A DNA stretch of 64,000 bases from Papaver somniferum (Eukaryota; Streptophyta; Magnoliopsida; Ranunculales; Papaveraceae), in the NCBI RefSeq assembly GCF_003573695.1, contig NC_039363.1, positions 159,428,406 to 159,492,405 on the forward strand, in the 5' to 3' direction. Below are positions 1-12,300 of this stretch, piece after piece. The notes beneath the pieces are model-generated. The model was not told where the DNA came from and searched no databases. It was given only the letters and a program-made list of their open reading frames with translations. Positions within the stretch are counted from its first letter, which is position 1. Each line of letters opens with the position of its first letter. Position numbers and translations under genes: made by a program.

Positions 1-1830
1 TTTAGACAGAATTTTTTGATTTTCAAAATGATTAGGAAATAAATCAAAAGAAATTTTTCCAAAAAGGAAAGTCTTGGTTGACCAAAGTCCGTGGCGCGAG
101 CACGAGCTCGATCCCTAAACCCAAGCCCTTAGTGGAAACAAAATATTCACCCTTAATTTATTAATGTAGATTGGGTTTCTGAAACATACCTTTCTTGCCA
201 GGATGTCGACATAATTCTGTCATCAACATTCAAAAACCGGTAAGAAAATGTCGACATCCATGCAAATAAATCCGTTAAGAAAATGTTTTTGGTAAGAGAA
301 TAATTCACCCAGGTCACACGCCCCCCATATTTAAGACAGAATTTATTTTGATTTTCAAAATGATTAGGAAATAAATCAAAAGAAATTTTTCCAAAAAGGA
401 AGTCTTGGTTGACCAAAGTCCATGGCGCAACACGAGCTCGATCCCTAAGCCCAAGCCCTTAGTGGAAACAAAAATATTCACCCTTAATTTTATTAATGCT
501 AGATTTGGGTTTCTGAAACATACCTTTCTTGCCAGGATGTCGACATAATTCTGTCATCAACATTCAAAAACCGGTAAGAAAATGTCGACATCCATGCAAA
601 TAAATCCGTTAAGAAAAATGTTTTTGGTAAGAGAATAAATTCACCCAGGTCACACGCCCCCCATATTTGACAGAATTTATTTTGATTTTCAAAATGATTA
701 GGAAATAAATCAAAAGAAATTTTTCCAAAAAGGAAAGTCTTGGTTGACCAAAGTCCGTGGCGCGCACGAGCTCGATCCCTAAGCCCAAGCCCTTAGTGGA
801 AACAAAATATTCACCCTTAATTTTATTAATGCTAGATTTGGGTTTCTGAAACATACCTTTCTTGCCAGGATGTCGACATAATTCTGTCATCAATCACATT
901 CAAAAACCGTAAGAAAATGTCGACAATGCAAATAATCCGTTAAGAAAAGTTTTTGGTAAGAGAATAAATTCACCCAGGTCACACGCCCCCCATATTTAAG
1001 ACAGAATTTATTTTGATTTTCAAAATGATTAGGAAATAAATCAAAGAAATTTTTCCAAAAAGGAAAGTCTTGGTTGACCAAAGTCCGTGGCGCGAGCACG
1101 AGCTCGATCCCTAAGCCCAAGCCCTTAGTGGAAACAAAAATATTCACCCTTAATTTTATTAATGCTAGATTTGGGTTTCTGAACATACCTTTCTTGCCAG
1201 GATGTCGACATAATTCTGTCATCAACATTCAAAAACCGGTAGAAAATGTCGACATCATGCAAATAAATCCGTTAAGAAAAATGTTTTTGGTAAGAGAATA
1301 AATTCACCCAGGTCACACGCCCCCCATATTTAAGACAGAATTTATTTTGATTTTCAAAATGATTAGGAAATAAATCAAAAGAAATTTTTCCAAAAAGGAA
1401 AGTCTTGGTTGACCAAAGTCCGTGGCCGATCACGGCTCTGTCCATCCAACTTCCAAAACCGGTAAGAAAATGTCGACATCCATGCAAATAAATCCGTTAG
1501 AAAAATTTTTTGGTAAGAGAATAAATTCACCCAGGTCACACGCCCCCCATATTTAAGACATAATTTATTTTGATTTTCAAAATGATTAGGAAATAAATCA
1601 AAAAAATTTTTCCAAAAAGGAAAGTCTTGGTTGACCAAAGTCCATGGCGCAGCACGAGCTCGATCCCTAAGCCCAAGCCCTTAGTGGAAACAAAATATTC
1701 ACCCTTAATTTTATTAATGCTAGATTTGGGTTTCTGAAACATACCTTTCTTGCCAGGATGTCGACATAATTCTGTCATCAACATTCAAAAACCGGTAAGA
1801 AAATGTCGACATAGATGCAAATTAATCCGT
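1..1830. repeat. Satellite edge with many small indels
   Basis: Monomers here carry far more one- to few-base deletions than anywhere else in the array, often in runs of one base. Examples are a missing C and T in the AATGCTAGATTTGG segment near 163-172, GGCGCAACACG near 424, AACCGTAAG near 906 and TCGACAATGC near 920. One monomer (about 1,402-1,624) is only 222 bp because of an unusual junction at 1,424-1,445. This looks like lower consensus quality near a contig edge, or an older array margin. Confidence 0.6.
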
Positions 1831-2636
1831 TAAGAAAAATGTTTTTGGTAAGAGAATAAATTCACCCAGGTCACACGCCCCCCATATTTAAAACAGAATT
1901 TATTTTGATTTTCAAAATGATTAGGAAATAAATCAAAAGAAATTTTTCCATAAAGGAAAGTCTTGGTTGACCAAAGTCCGTGGCGCGAGCACGAGCTCGA
2001 TCCCTAAGCCCAAGCCCTTAGTGGAAACAAAAATATTCACCGTTAATTTTATTAATGCTAGATTTGGGTTTCTGAAACATACCTTTCCTGCCAGGATGTC
2101 GACATAATTCTGTCATCAACATTCAAAAACCGGTAAGAAAATGTCGACATACATGCAAATAAATCCCTTAAGAAAAATGTTTTTGGTAAGAGAATAAATT
2201 CACCCAGGTCACACGCCCCCCATATTTAAGACAAAATTTATTTTGATTTTCAAAATGATTAGGAAATAAATCAAAAGAAATTTTTCCAAAAAGGAAAGTC
2301 TTGGTTGACCAAAGTCCATGGCGCGATCACGAGCTCGATCCCAAAGCCCAAGCCCTTAGTGGAAACAAAAATATTCACCCTTAATTTTATTAATGCTAGA
2401 TTTGGGTTTCTGAAACATACCTTTCTTGCCAGGATGTCGACATAATTCTGTCATCAACATCCAAAATTCGGTAAGAAAATGTCGACATACATGCAAATAA
2501 ATCCGTTAAGAAAAATGTTTTTGGTAAGAGAATAAATTCACCCAGGTCACACGCCCCCCATATTTAAGACAGAATTTATTTTGATTTTAAAAATGATTAG
2601 GAAATAAATCAAAAGAAATTTTTCCAAAAAGGAAAG

Positions 2637-5600
2637 TGTTGGTTGACCAAAGTCCGTGGCGCGAGCACGAGCTCGATCCCTAAGCCCAAGCCCTTAGTGG
2701 AAACAAAAATATTCACCCTTAATTTTATTAATGCTAGATTTGGGTTTCTGAAACATACCTTTCTTGCCAGGATGTCGACATAATTCTGTCATCAACATTC
2801 AAAAACCGGTAAGAAAATGTCGACATAGATGCAAATTAATCCGTTAAGAAAAATGTTTTTGGTAAGAGAATAAATTCACCCAGGTCACACACACCCCATA
2901 TTTAAGACAGAATTTATTTTGATTTTCAAAATGATTAGGAAATAATCAAAAGAAATTTTTCCAAAAAGGAAAGTTTTGGTTGACCAAAGTCCGTGGCGCG
3001 AGCACGAGCTCGATCCCTAAGCCCAAGCCCTTAGTGGAAACAAAAATATTCACCCTTAATTTTATTAATGCTAGATTTGGGTTTCTGAAACATACCTTTC
3101 TTGCCAGGATGTCGACGTAATTCTGTCATCAACATTCAAAAACCGGTAAGAAAATGTCGACATACATGCAAATAAATCCGTTAAGAAAAATGTTTTTGGT
3201 AAGAGAATAAATTCACCCAGGTCACACGCCCCCCATATTTAAGACAGAATTTATTTTGATTTTCAAAATGATTAGGAAATAATCAAAAGAAATTTTTCCA
3301 AAAAGGAAAGTCTTGGTTGACCAAAGTCCGTGGCGCGAGCACGAGCTCTGTCATCAACATTCAAAAACCGGTAAGAAAATGTCGACGTCCATGCAAATAA
3401 ATCCGTTGAGAAAAATTTGTTCGGTAAGAGAATAAATTCACCCAGGTCACACGCCCCCCATATTTAAGACATAATTTATTTTGTTTTTCAAAATGATTAG
3501 GAAATAAATCAAAAGAAATTTTTTCAAAAAGGAAAGTCTTGGTTGACCAAAGTCCATGGCGCAAGCACGAGCTCGATCCCTAAGCCCAAGCCCTTAGTGG
3601 AAACAAAAATATTCACCCTTAATTTTATTAATGCTAGATTTAGGTTTCTGAAACATACCTTTCTTGCCAGGATGTCGACATAATTCTGTAATCAACATTC
3701 AAAAACCGGTAAGAAAATGTCGACATCCATGCAAATAAATCCGTTAAGAAAAATGTTTTTGGTAAGAGAATAAATTCACCCAGGTCACACGCCCCCCATA
3801 TTTAAGACAGAATTTATTTTGATTTTCAAAATGATTAGGAAATAAATCAAAAAAAAATTTCCAAAAAGGAAAGTCTTGGTTAACCAAAGTCCCTGGCGCA
3901 AGCACGAGCTCGATCCCTAATCCCAAGCCCTTAGTGGAAAAAAAAAATTCACCCTTAATTTTATTAATGCTAGATTTGGGTTTCTGAAACATACCTTTCT
4001 TGCCAGGATGTCGACATAATTCTGTCATCAACATTCAAAAACCGGTAAGAAAATGTCGACATCCATGCAAATAAATCCGTTAAGAAAAATGTTTTTTGTA
4101 AGAGAATAAATTCACCCAGGTCACACGCCCCCCATATTTAAGACAGAATTTATTTTGATTTTCAAAATGATTAGGAAATAATCAAAAGAAATTTTTCCAA
4201 AAAGGAAAGTCTTGGTTGACCAAAGTCCGTGGCGCGAGCACGAGCTCTGTCATCAACATTCAAAAACCGGTAAGAAAATTTCGACGTCCATGCAAATAAA
4301 TCCGTTGAGAAAAATTTGTTTGGTAAGAGAATAAATTCACCCAGGTCACACGCCCCCCATATTTAAGACATAATTTATTTTGTTTTTCAAAATGATTAGG
4401 AAATAAATCAAAAGAAATTTTTTCAAAAAGGAAAGTCTTGGTTGACCAAAGTCCATGGCGCAAGCACGAGCTCGATCCCTAAGCCCAAGCCCTTAGTGGA
4501 AACAAAAATATTCACCCTTAATTTTATTAATGCTAGATTTAGGTTTCTGAAACATACCTTTCTTGCCAGGATGTCGACATAATTCTGTAATCAACATTCA
4601 AAAACCGGTAAGAAAATGTCGACATCCATGCAAATAAATCCGTTAAGAAAAATGTTTTTGATAAGAGAATAAATTCATACAGGTTACACGCCCCCCATAT
4701 TTAAGACAGAATTTATTTTGATTTTCAAGATGATTAGGAAATAAATCAAAAGAAATTTTTCCAAAAAGGAAAGTCTTGGTTGACCAAAGTCCATGGCGCA
4801 AGCACGAGCTCGATCCCTAATCCCAAGCCCTTAGTGGAAAAAAAAAATTCACCCTGAATTTTATTAATGCTAGATTTGGGTTTCTGAAACATACCTTTCT
4901 TGCCAGGATGTCGACAAAATTCTGTCATCAACATTCAAAAACCGGTAAGAAAATGTCAACATCCATGCAAATAAATCCGTTAAGAAAAATGTTTTTTGTA
5001 AGAGAATAAATTCACCCAGGTCACACGCCCCCCATATTTGAGACAGAAATTATTTTGATTTTCAAAATGATTAGAAAATAAATCAAAAGAAATTTTTCCA
5101 AAAAGGAAAGTCTTGGTTGACCAAAGTCCGTGGCGTGAGCACGAGCTCGATCCCTAAGCCCAAGCCCTTAGTGGAAACAAAAATATTCACCCTTAATTTT
5201 ATTAATGCTAGATTTGGGTTTCTTAAACATACCTTTCTTGCCAGTATGTCGACATAATTCTGTCATCAACATTCAAAAACCGGTAAGAAAATGTCGACAT
5301 CCATGCAAATAAATCCGTTGAGAAAAATGTGTTTGGTAAGAGAATAAATTCACCCAGGTCACACGCCCCCCATATTTAAGACATAATTTATTTTGTTTTT
5401 CAAAATGATTAGGAAATAAATCAAAAGAAATTTTTTCAAAAAGGAAAGTCTTGGTTGACCAAAGTCCATGGCGCAAGCACGAGCTCGATCCCTAAGCCCA
5501 AGCCCTTAGTGGAAACAAAAATATTCACCCTTAATTTTATTAATGCTAGATTTAGGTTTCTGAAACATACCTTTCTTGCCAGGATGTCGACATAATTCTG

Positions 5601-5786
5601 TAATCAACATTCAAAAACCGGTAAGAAAATGTCGACATCCATGCAAATAAATCCGTTAAGAAAAATGTTTTTGATAAGAGAATAAATTCATACAGGTCAC
5701 ACGCCCTCCATATTTAAGACAGAATTTATTTTGATTTTCAAGATGATTAGGAAATAAATCAAAAGAAATTTTTCCAAAAAGGAAAG
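2637..5786. repeat. 3,150-bp higher-order block, copy 1
   Basis: A multi-monomer block that repeats at an offset of exactly 3,150 bp. Diagnostic variants recur at that offset: the CACACACACCCC variant at 2,887 and 6,037, and short monomers at about 3,343 and 6,493. Left of 2,637 the match breaks: GTGTT at 2,636 against GTCTT at 5,786, and TTTTAAAAATG against TTTTCAAGATG. At least two single-base differences separate copies 1 and 2, near 3,381 and 3,421. Confidence 0.85.
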
Positions 5787-8700
5787 TCTTGGTTGACCAA
5801 AGTCCGTGGCGCGAGCACGAGCTCGATCCCTAAGCCCAAGCCCTTAGTGGAAACAAAAATATTCACCCTTAATTTTATTAATGCTAGATTTGGGTTTCTG
5901 AAACATACCTTTCTTGCCAGGATGTCGACATAATTCTGTCATCAACATTCAAAAACCGGTAAGAAAATGTCGACATAGATGCAAATTAATCCGTTAAGAA
6001 AAATGTTTTTGGTAAGAGAATAAATTCACCCAGGTCACACACACCCCATATTTAAGACAGAATTTATTTTGATTTTCAAAATGATTAGGAAATAATCAAA
6101 AGAAATTTTTCCAAAAAGGAAAGTTTTGGTTGACCAAAGTCCGTGGCGCGAGCACGAGCTCGATCCCTAAGCCCAAGCCCTTAGTGGAAACAAAAATATT
6201 CACCCTTAATTTTATTAATGCTAGATTTGGGTTTCTGAAACATACCTTTCTTGCCAGGATGTCGACGTAATTCTGTCATCAACATTCAAAAACCGGTAAG
6301 AAAATGTCGACATACATGCAAATAAATCCGTTAAGAAAAATGTTTTTGGTAAGAGAATAAATTCACCCAGGTCACACGCCCCCCATATTTAAGACAGAAT
6401 TTATTTTGATTTTCAAAATGATTAGGAAATAATCAAAAGAAATTTTTCCAAAAAGGAAAGTCTTGGTTGACCAAAGTCCGTGGCGCGAGCACGAGCTCTG
6501 TCATCAACATTCAAAAACCGGTAAGAAAATTTCGACGTCCATGCAAATAAATCCGTTGAGAAAAATTTGTTTGGTAAGAGAATAAATTCACCCAGGTCAC
6601 ACGCCCCCCATATTTAAGACATAATTTATTTTGTTTTTCAAAATGATTAGGAAATAAATCAAAAGAAATTTTTTCAAAAAGGAAAGTCTTGGTTGACCAA
6701 AGTCCATGGCGCAAGCACGAGCTCGATCCCTAAGCCCAAGCCCTTAGTGGAAACAAAAATATTCACCCTTAATTTTATTAATGCTAGATTTAGGTTTCTG
6801 AAACATACCTTTCTTGCCAGGATGTCGACATAATTCTGTAATCAACATTCAAAAACCGGTAAGAAAATGTCGACATCCATGCAAATAAATCCGTTAAGAA
6901 AAATGTTTTTGGTAAGAGAATAAATTCACCCAGGTCACACGCCCCCCATATTTAAGACAGAATTTATTTTGATTTTCAAAATGATTAGGAAATAAATCAA
7001 AAAAAAATTTCCAAAAAGGAAAGTCTTGGTTAACCAAAGTCCCTGGCGCAAGCACGAGCTCGATCCCTAATCCCAAGCCCTTAGTGGAAAAAAAAAATTC
7101 ACCCTTAATTTTATTAATGCTAGATTTGGGTTTCTGAAACATACCTTTCTTGCCAGGATGTCGACATAATTCTGTCATCAACATTCAAAAACCGGTAAGA
7201 AAATGTCGACATCCATGCAAATAAATCCGTTAAGAAAAATGTTTTTTGTAAGAGAATAAATTCACCCAGGTCACACGCCCCCCATATTTAAGACAGAATT
7301 TATTTTGATTTTCAAAATGATTAGGAAATAATCAAAAGAAATTTTTCCAAAAAGGAAAGTCTTGGTTGACCAAAGTCCGTGGCGCGAGCACGAGCTCTGT
7401 CATCAACATTCAAAAACCGGTAAGAAAATTTCGACGTCCATGCAAATAAATCCGTTGAGAAAAATTTGTTTGGTAAGAGAATAAATTCACCCAGGTCACA
7501 CGCCCCCCATATTTAAGACATAATTTATTTTGTTTTTCAAAATGATTAGGAAATAAATCAAAAGAAATTTTTTCAAAAAGGAAAGTCTTGGTTGACCAAA
7601 GTCCATGGCGCAAGCACGAGCTCGATCCCTAAGCCCAAGCCCTTAGTGGAAACAAAAATATTCACCCTTAATTTTATTAATGCTAGATTTAGGTTTCTGA
7701 AACATACCTTTCTTGCCAGGATGTCGACATAATTCTGTAATCAACATTCAAAAACCGGTAAGAAAATGTCGACATCCATGCAAATAAATCCGTTAAGAAA
7801 AATGTTTTTGATAAGAGAATAAATTCATACAGGTTACACGCCCCCCATATTTAAGACAGAATTTATTTTGATTTTCAAGATGATTAGGAAATAAATCAAA
7901 AGAAATTTTTCCAAAAAGGAAAGTCTTGGTTGACCAAAGTCCATGGCGCAAGCACGAGCTCGATCCCTAATCCCAAGCCCTTAGTGGAAAAAAAAAATTC
8001 ACCCTGAATTTTATTAATGCTAGATTTGGGTTTCTGAAACATACCTTTCTTGCCAGGATGTCGACAAAATTCTGTCATCAACATTCAAAAACCGGTAAGA
8101 AAATGTCAACATCCATGCAAATAAATCCGTTAAGAAAAATGTTTTTTGTAAGAGAATAAATTCACCCAGGTCACACGCCCCCCATATTTGAGACAGAAAT
8201 TATTTTGATTTTCAAAATGATTAGAAAATAAATCAAAAGAAATTTTTCCAAAAAGGAAAGTCTTGGTTGACCAAAGTCCGTGGCGTGAGCACGAGCTCGA
8301 TCCCTAAGCCCAAGCCCTTAGTGGAAACAAAAATATTCACCCTTAATTTTATTAATGCTAGATTTGGGTTTCTTAAACATACCTTTCTTGCCAGTATGTC
8401 GACATAATTCTGTCATCAACATTCAAAAACCGGTAAGAAAATGTCGACATCCATGCAAATAAATCCGTTGAGAAAAATGTGTTTGGTAAGAGAATAAATT
8501 CACCCAGGTCACACGCCCCCCATATTTAAGACATAATTTATTTTGTTTTTCAAAATGATTAGGAAATAAATCAAAAGAAATTTTTTCAAAAAGGAAAGTC
8601 TTGGTTGACCAAAGTCCATGGCGCAAGCACGAGCTCGATCCCTAAGCCCAAGCCCTTAGTGGAAACAAAAATATTCACCCTTAATTTTATTAATGCTAGA

Positions 8701-8936
8701 TTTAGGTTTCTGAAACATACCTTTCTTGCCAGGATGTCGACATAATTCTGTAATCAACATTCAAAAACCGGTAAGAAAATGTCGACATCCATGCAAATAA
8801 ATCCGTTAAGAAAAATGTTTTTGATAAGAGAATAAATTCATACAGGTCACACGCCCTCCATATTTAAGACAGAATTTATTTTGATTTTCAAGATGATTAG
8901 GAAATAAATCAAAAGAAATTTTTCCAAAAAGGAAAG
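5787..8936. repeat. 3,150-bp higher-order block, copy 2
   Basis: Second tandem copy of the block. It holds the same order of long and short monomers as copy 1 and looks near-identical by eye over its whole length. Confidence 0.85.
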
Positions 8937-9324
8937 TCTTGGTTGACCAAAGTCCGTGGCGCGAGCACGAGCTCGATCCCTAAGCCCAAGCCCTTAGTGG
9001 AAACAAAAATATTCACCCTTAATTTTATTAATGCTAGATTTGGGTTTCTGAAACATACCTTTCTTGCCAGGATGTCGACATAATTCTGTCATCAACATTC
9101 AAAAACCGGTAAGAAAATGTCGACATAGATGCAAATTAATCCGTTAAGAAAAATGTTTTTGGTAAGAGAATAAATTCACCCAGGTCACACACACCCCATA
9201 TTTAAGACAGAATTTATTTTGATTTTCAAAATGATTAGGAAATAATCAAAAGAAATTTTTCCAAAAAGGAAAGTTTTGGTTGACCAAAGTCCGTGGCGCG
9301 AGCACGAGCTCGATCCCTAAGCCC
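8937..9324. repeat. 3,150-bp higher-order block, truncated copy 3
   Basis: The third copy starts in register (CACACACACCCC again at 9,187) but breaks off at 9,324. There CTAAGCCC jumps straight to TGTCATCAAC. The CACACACACCCC monomer is then repeated at a 238-bp offset (9,425). The jump looks like the recombination scar that ended the tandem amplification. Confidence 0.8.
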
Positions 9325-12300
9325 TGTCATCAACATTCAAAAACCGGTAAGAAAATGTCGACATAGATGCAAATTAATCCGTTAAGAAAAATGTTTTTGG
9401 TAAGAGAATAAATTCACCCAGGTCACACACACCCCATATTTAAGACAGAATTTATTTTGATTTTCAAAATGATTAGGAAATAATCAAAAGAAATTTTTCC
9501 AAAAAGGAAAGTTTTGGTTGACCAAAGTCCGTGGCGCGAGCACGAGCTCGATCCCTAAGCCCAAGCCCTTAGTGGAAACAAAAATATTCACCCTTAATTT
9601 TATTAATGCTAGATTTGGGTTTCTGAAACATACCTTTCTTGCCAGGATGTCGACGTAATTCTGTCATCAACATTCAAAAACCGGTAAGAAAATGTCGACA
9701 TACATGCAAATAAATCCGTTAAGAAAAATGTTTTTGGTAAGAGAATAAATTCACCCAGGTCACACGCCCCCCATATTTAAGACAGAATTTATTTTGATTT
9801 TCAAAATGATTAGGAAATAATCAAAAGAAATTTTTCCAAAAAGGAAAGTCTTGGTTGACCAAAGTCCGTGGCGCGAGCACGAGCTCTGTCATCAACATTC
9901 AAAAACCGGTAAGAAAATGTCGACGTCCATGCAAATAAATCCGTTGAGAAAAATTTGTTCGGTAAGAGAATAAATTCACCCAGGTCACACGCCCCCCATA
10001 TTTAAGACATAATTTATTTTGTTTTTCAAAATGATTAGGAAATAAATCAAAAGAAATTTTTTCAAAAAGGAAAGTCTTGGTTGACCAAAGTCCATGGCGC
10101 AAGCACGAGCTCGATCCCTAAGCCCAAGCCCTTAGTGGAAACAAAAATATTCACCCTTAATTTTATTAATGCTAGATTTAGGTTTCTGAAACATACCTTT
10201 CTTGCCAGGATGTCGACATAATTCTGTAATCAACATTCAAAAACCGGTAAGAAAATGTCGACATCCATGCAAATAAATCCGTTAAGAAAAATGTTTTTGA
10301 TAAGAGAATAAATTCATACAGGTCACACGCCCCCCATATTTAAGACAGAATTTATTTTGATTTTCAAGATGATTAGGAAATAAATCAAAAGAAATTTTTC
10401 CAAAAAGGAAAGTCTTGGTTGACCAAAGTCCATGGCGCAAGCACGAGCTCGATCCCTAATCCCAAGCCCTTAGTGGAAAAAAAAAATTCACCCTGAATTT
10501 TATTAATGCTAGATTTGGGTTTCTGAAACATACCTTTCTTGCCAGGATGTCGACATAATTCTGTCATCAACATTCAAAAATCGGTAAGAAAATGTCAACA
10601 TCCATGCAAATAAATCCGTTAAGAAAAATGTTTTTTGTAAGAGAATAAATTCACTCAGGTCACACGCCCCCCATATTTGAGACAGAAATTATTTTGATTT
10701 TCAAAATGATTAGGAAATAAATCAAAAGAAATTTTTCCAAAAAGGAAAGTCTTGGTTGACCAAAGTCCGTGGCGTGAGCACGAGCTCGATCCCTAAGCCC
10801 AAGCCCTTAGTGGAAACAAAAATATTCACCCTTAATTTTATTAATGCTAGATTTGGGTTTCTTAAACATACCTTTCTTGCCAGTATGTCGACATAATTCT
10901 GTCATCAACATTCAAAAACCGGTAAGAAAATGTCGACATCCATGCAAATAAATCCGCTGAGAAAAATGTGTTTGGTAAGAGAATAAATTCACCCAGGTCA
11001 CACGCCCCCCATATTTAAGACATAATTTATTTTGTTTTTCAAAATGATTAGGAAATAAATCAAAAGAAATTTTTTCAAAAAGGAAAGTCTTGGTTGACCA
11101 AAGTCCATGACGCAAGCACGAGCTCGATCCCTAAGCCCAAGCCCTTAGTGGAAACAAAAATATTCACCCTTAATTTTATTAATGCTAGATTTAGGTTTCT
11201 GAAACATACCTTTCTTGCCAGGATGTCGACATAATTCTGTAATCAACATTCAAAAACCGGTAAGAAAATGTCGACATCCATGCAAATAAATCCGTTAAGA
11301 AAAATGTTTTTGGTAAGAGAATAAATTCACCCAGGTCACACGCCCCCCATATTTAAGACAGAATTTATTTTGATTTTCAAAATGATTAGGAAATAAATCA
11401 AAAGAAAAATTTCCAAAAAGGAAAGTCTTGGTTAACCAAAGTCCCTGGCGCAAGCACGAGCTCGATCCCTAATCCCAAGCCCTTAGTGGAAAAAAAAAAT
11501 TCACCCTTAATTTTATTAATGCTAGATTTGGGTTTCTGAAACATACCTTTCTTGCCAGGATGTCGACATAATTCTGTCATCAACATTCAAAAACCGGTAA
11601 GAAAATGTCGACATCCATGCAAATAAATCCGTTAAGAAAAATGTTTTTTGTAAGAGAATAAATTCACCCAGGTCACACGCCCCCCATATTTGAGACAGAA
11701 ATTATTTTGATTTTCAAAATGATTAGAAAATAAATCAAAATAAATTTTTCCAAAAAGGAAAGTCTTGGTTGACCAAAGTCCGTGGCGCGAGCACGAGCTC
11801 GATCCCTAAGCCCAAGCCCTTAGTGGAAACAAAAATATTCACCCTTAATTTTATTAATGCTAGATTTGGGTTTCTTAAACATATCTTTCTTGCCAGTATG
11901 TCGACATAATTCTGTCATCAACATTCAAAAACCGGTAAGAAAATGTCGACATCCATGCAAATAAATCCGTTGAGAAAAATGTGTTTGGTAAGAGAATAAA
12001 TTCACCCAGGTCACACGCCCCCCATATTTAAGACATAATTTATTTTGTTTTTCAAAATGATTAGGAAATAAATCAAAAGAAATTTTTTCAAAAAGGAAAG
12101 TCTTGGTTGACCAAAGTCCATGGCGCAAGCACGAGCTCGATCCCTAAGCCCAAGCCCTTAGTGGAAACAAAAATATTCACCCTTAATTTTATTAATGCTA
12201 GAATTAGGTTTCTGAAACATACCTTTCTTGCCAGGATGTCGACATAATTCTGTAATCAACATTCAAAACCGGTAATAAAATGTCGACATCCATGCAAATA

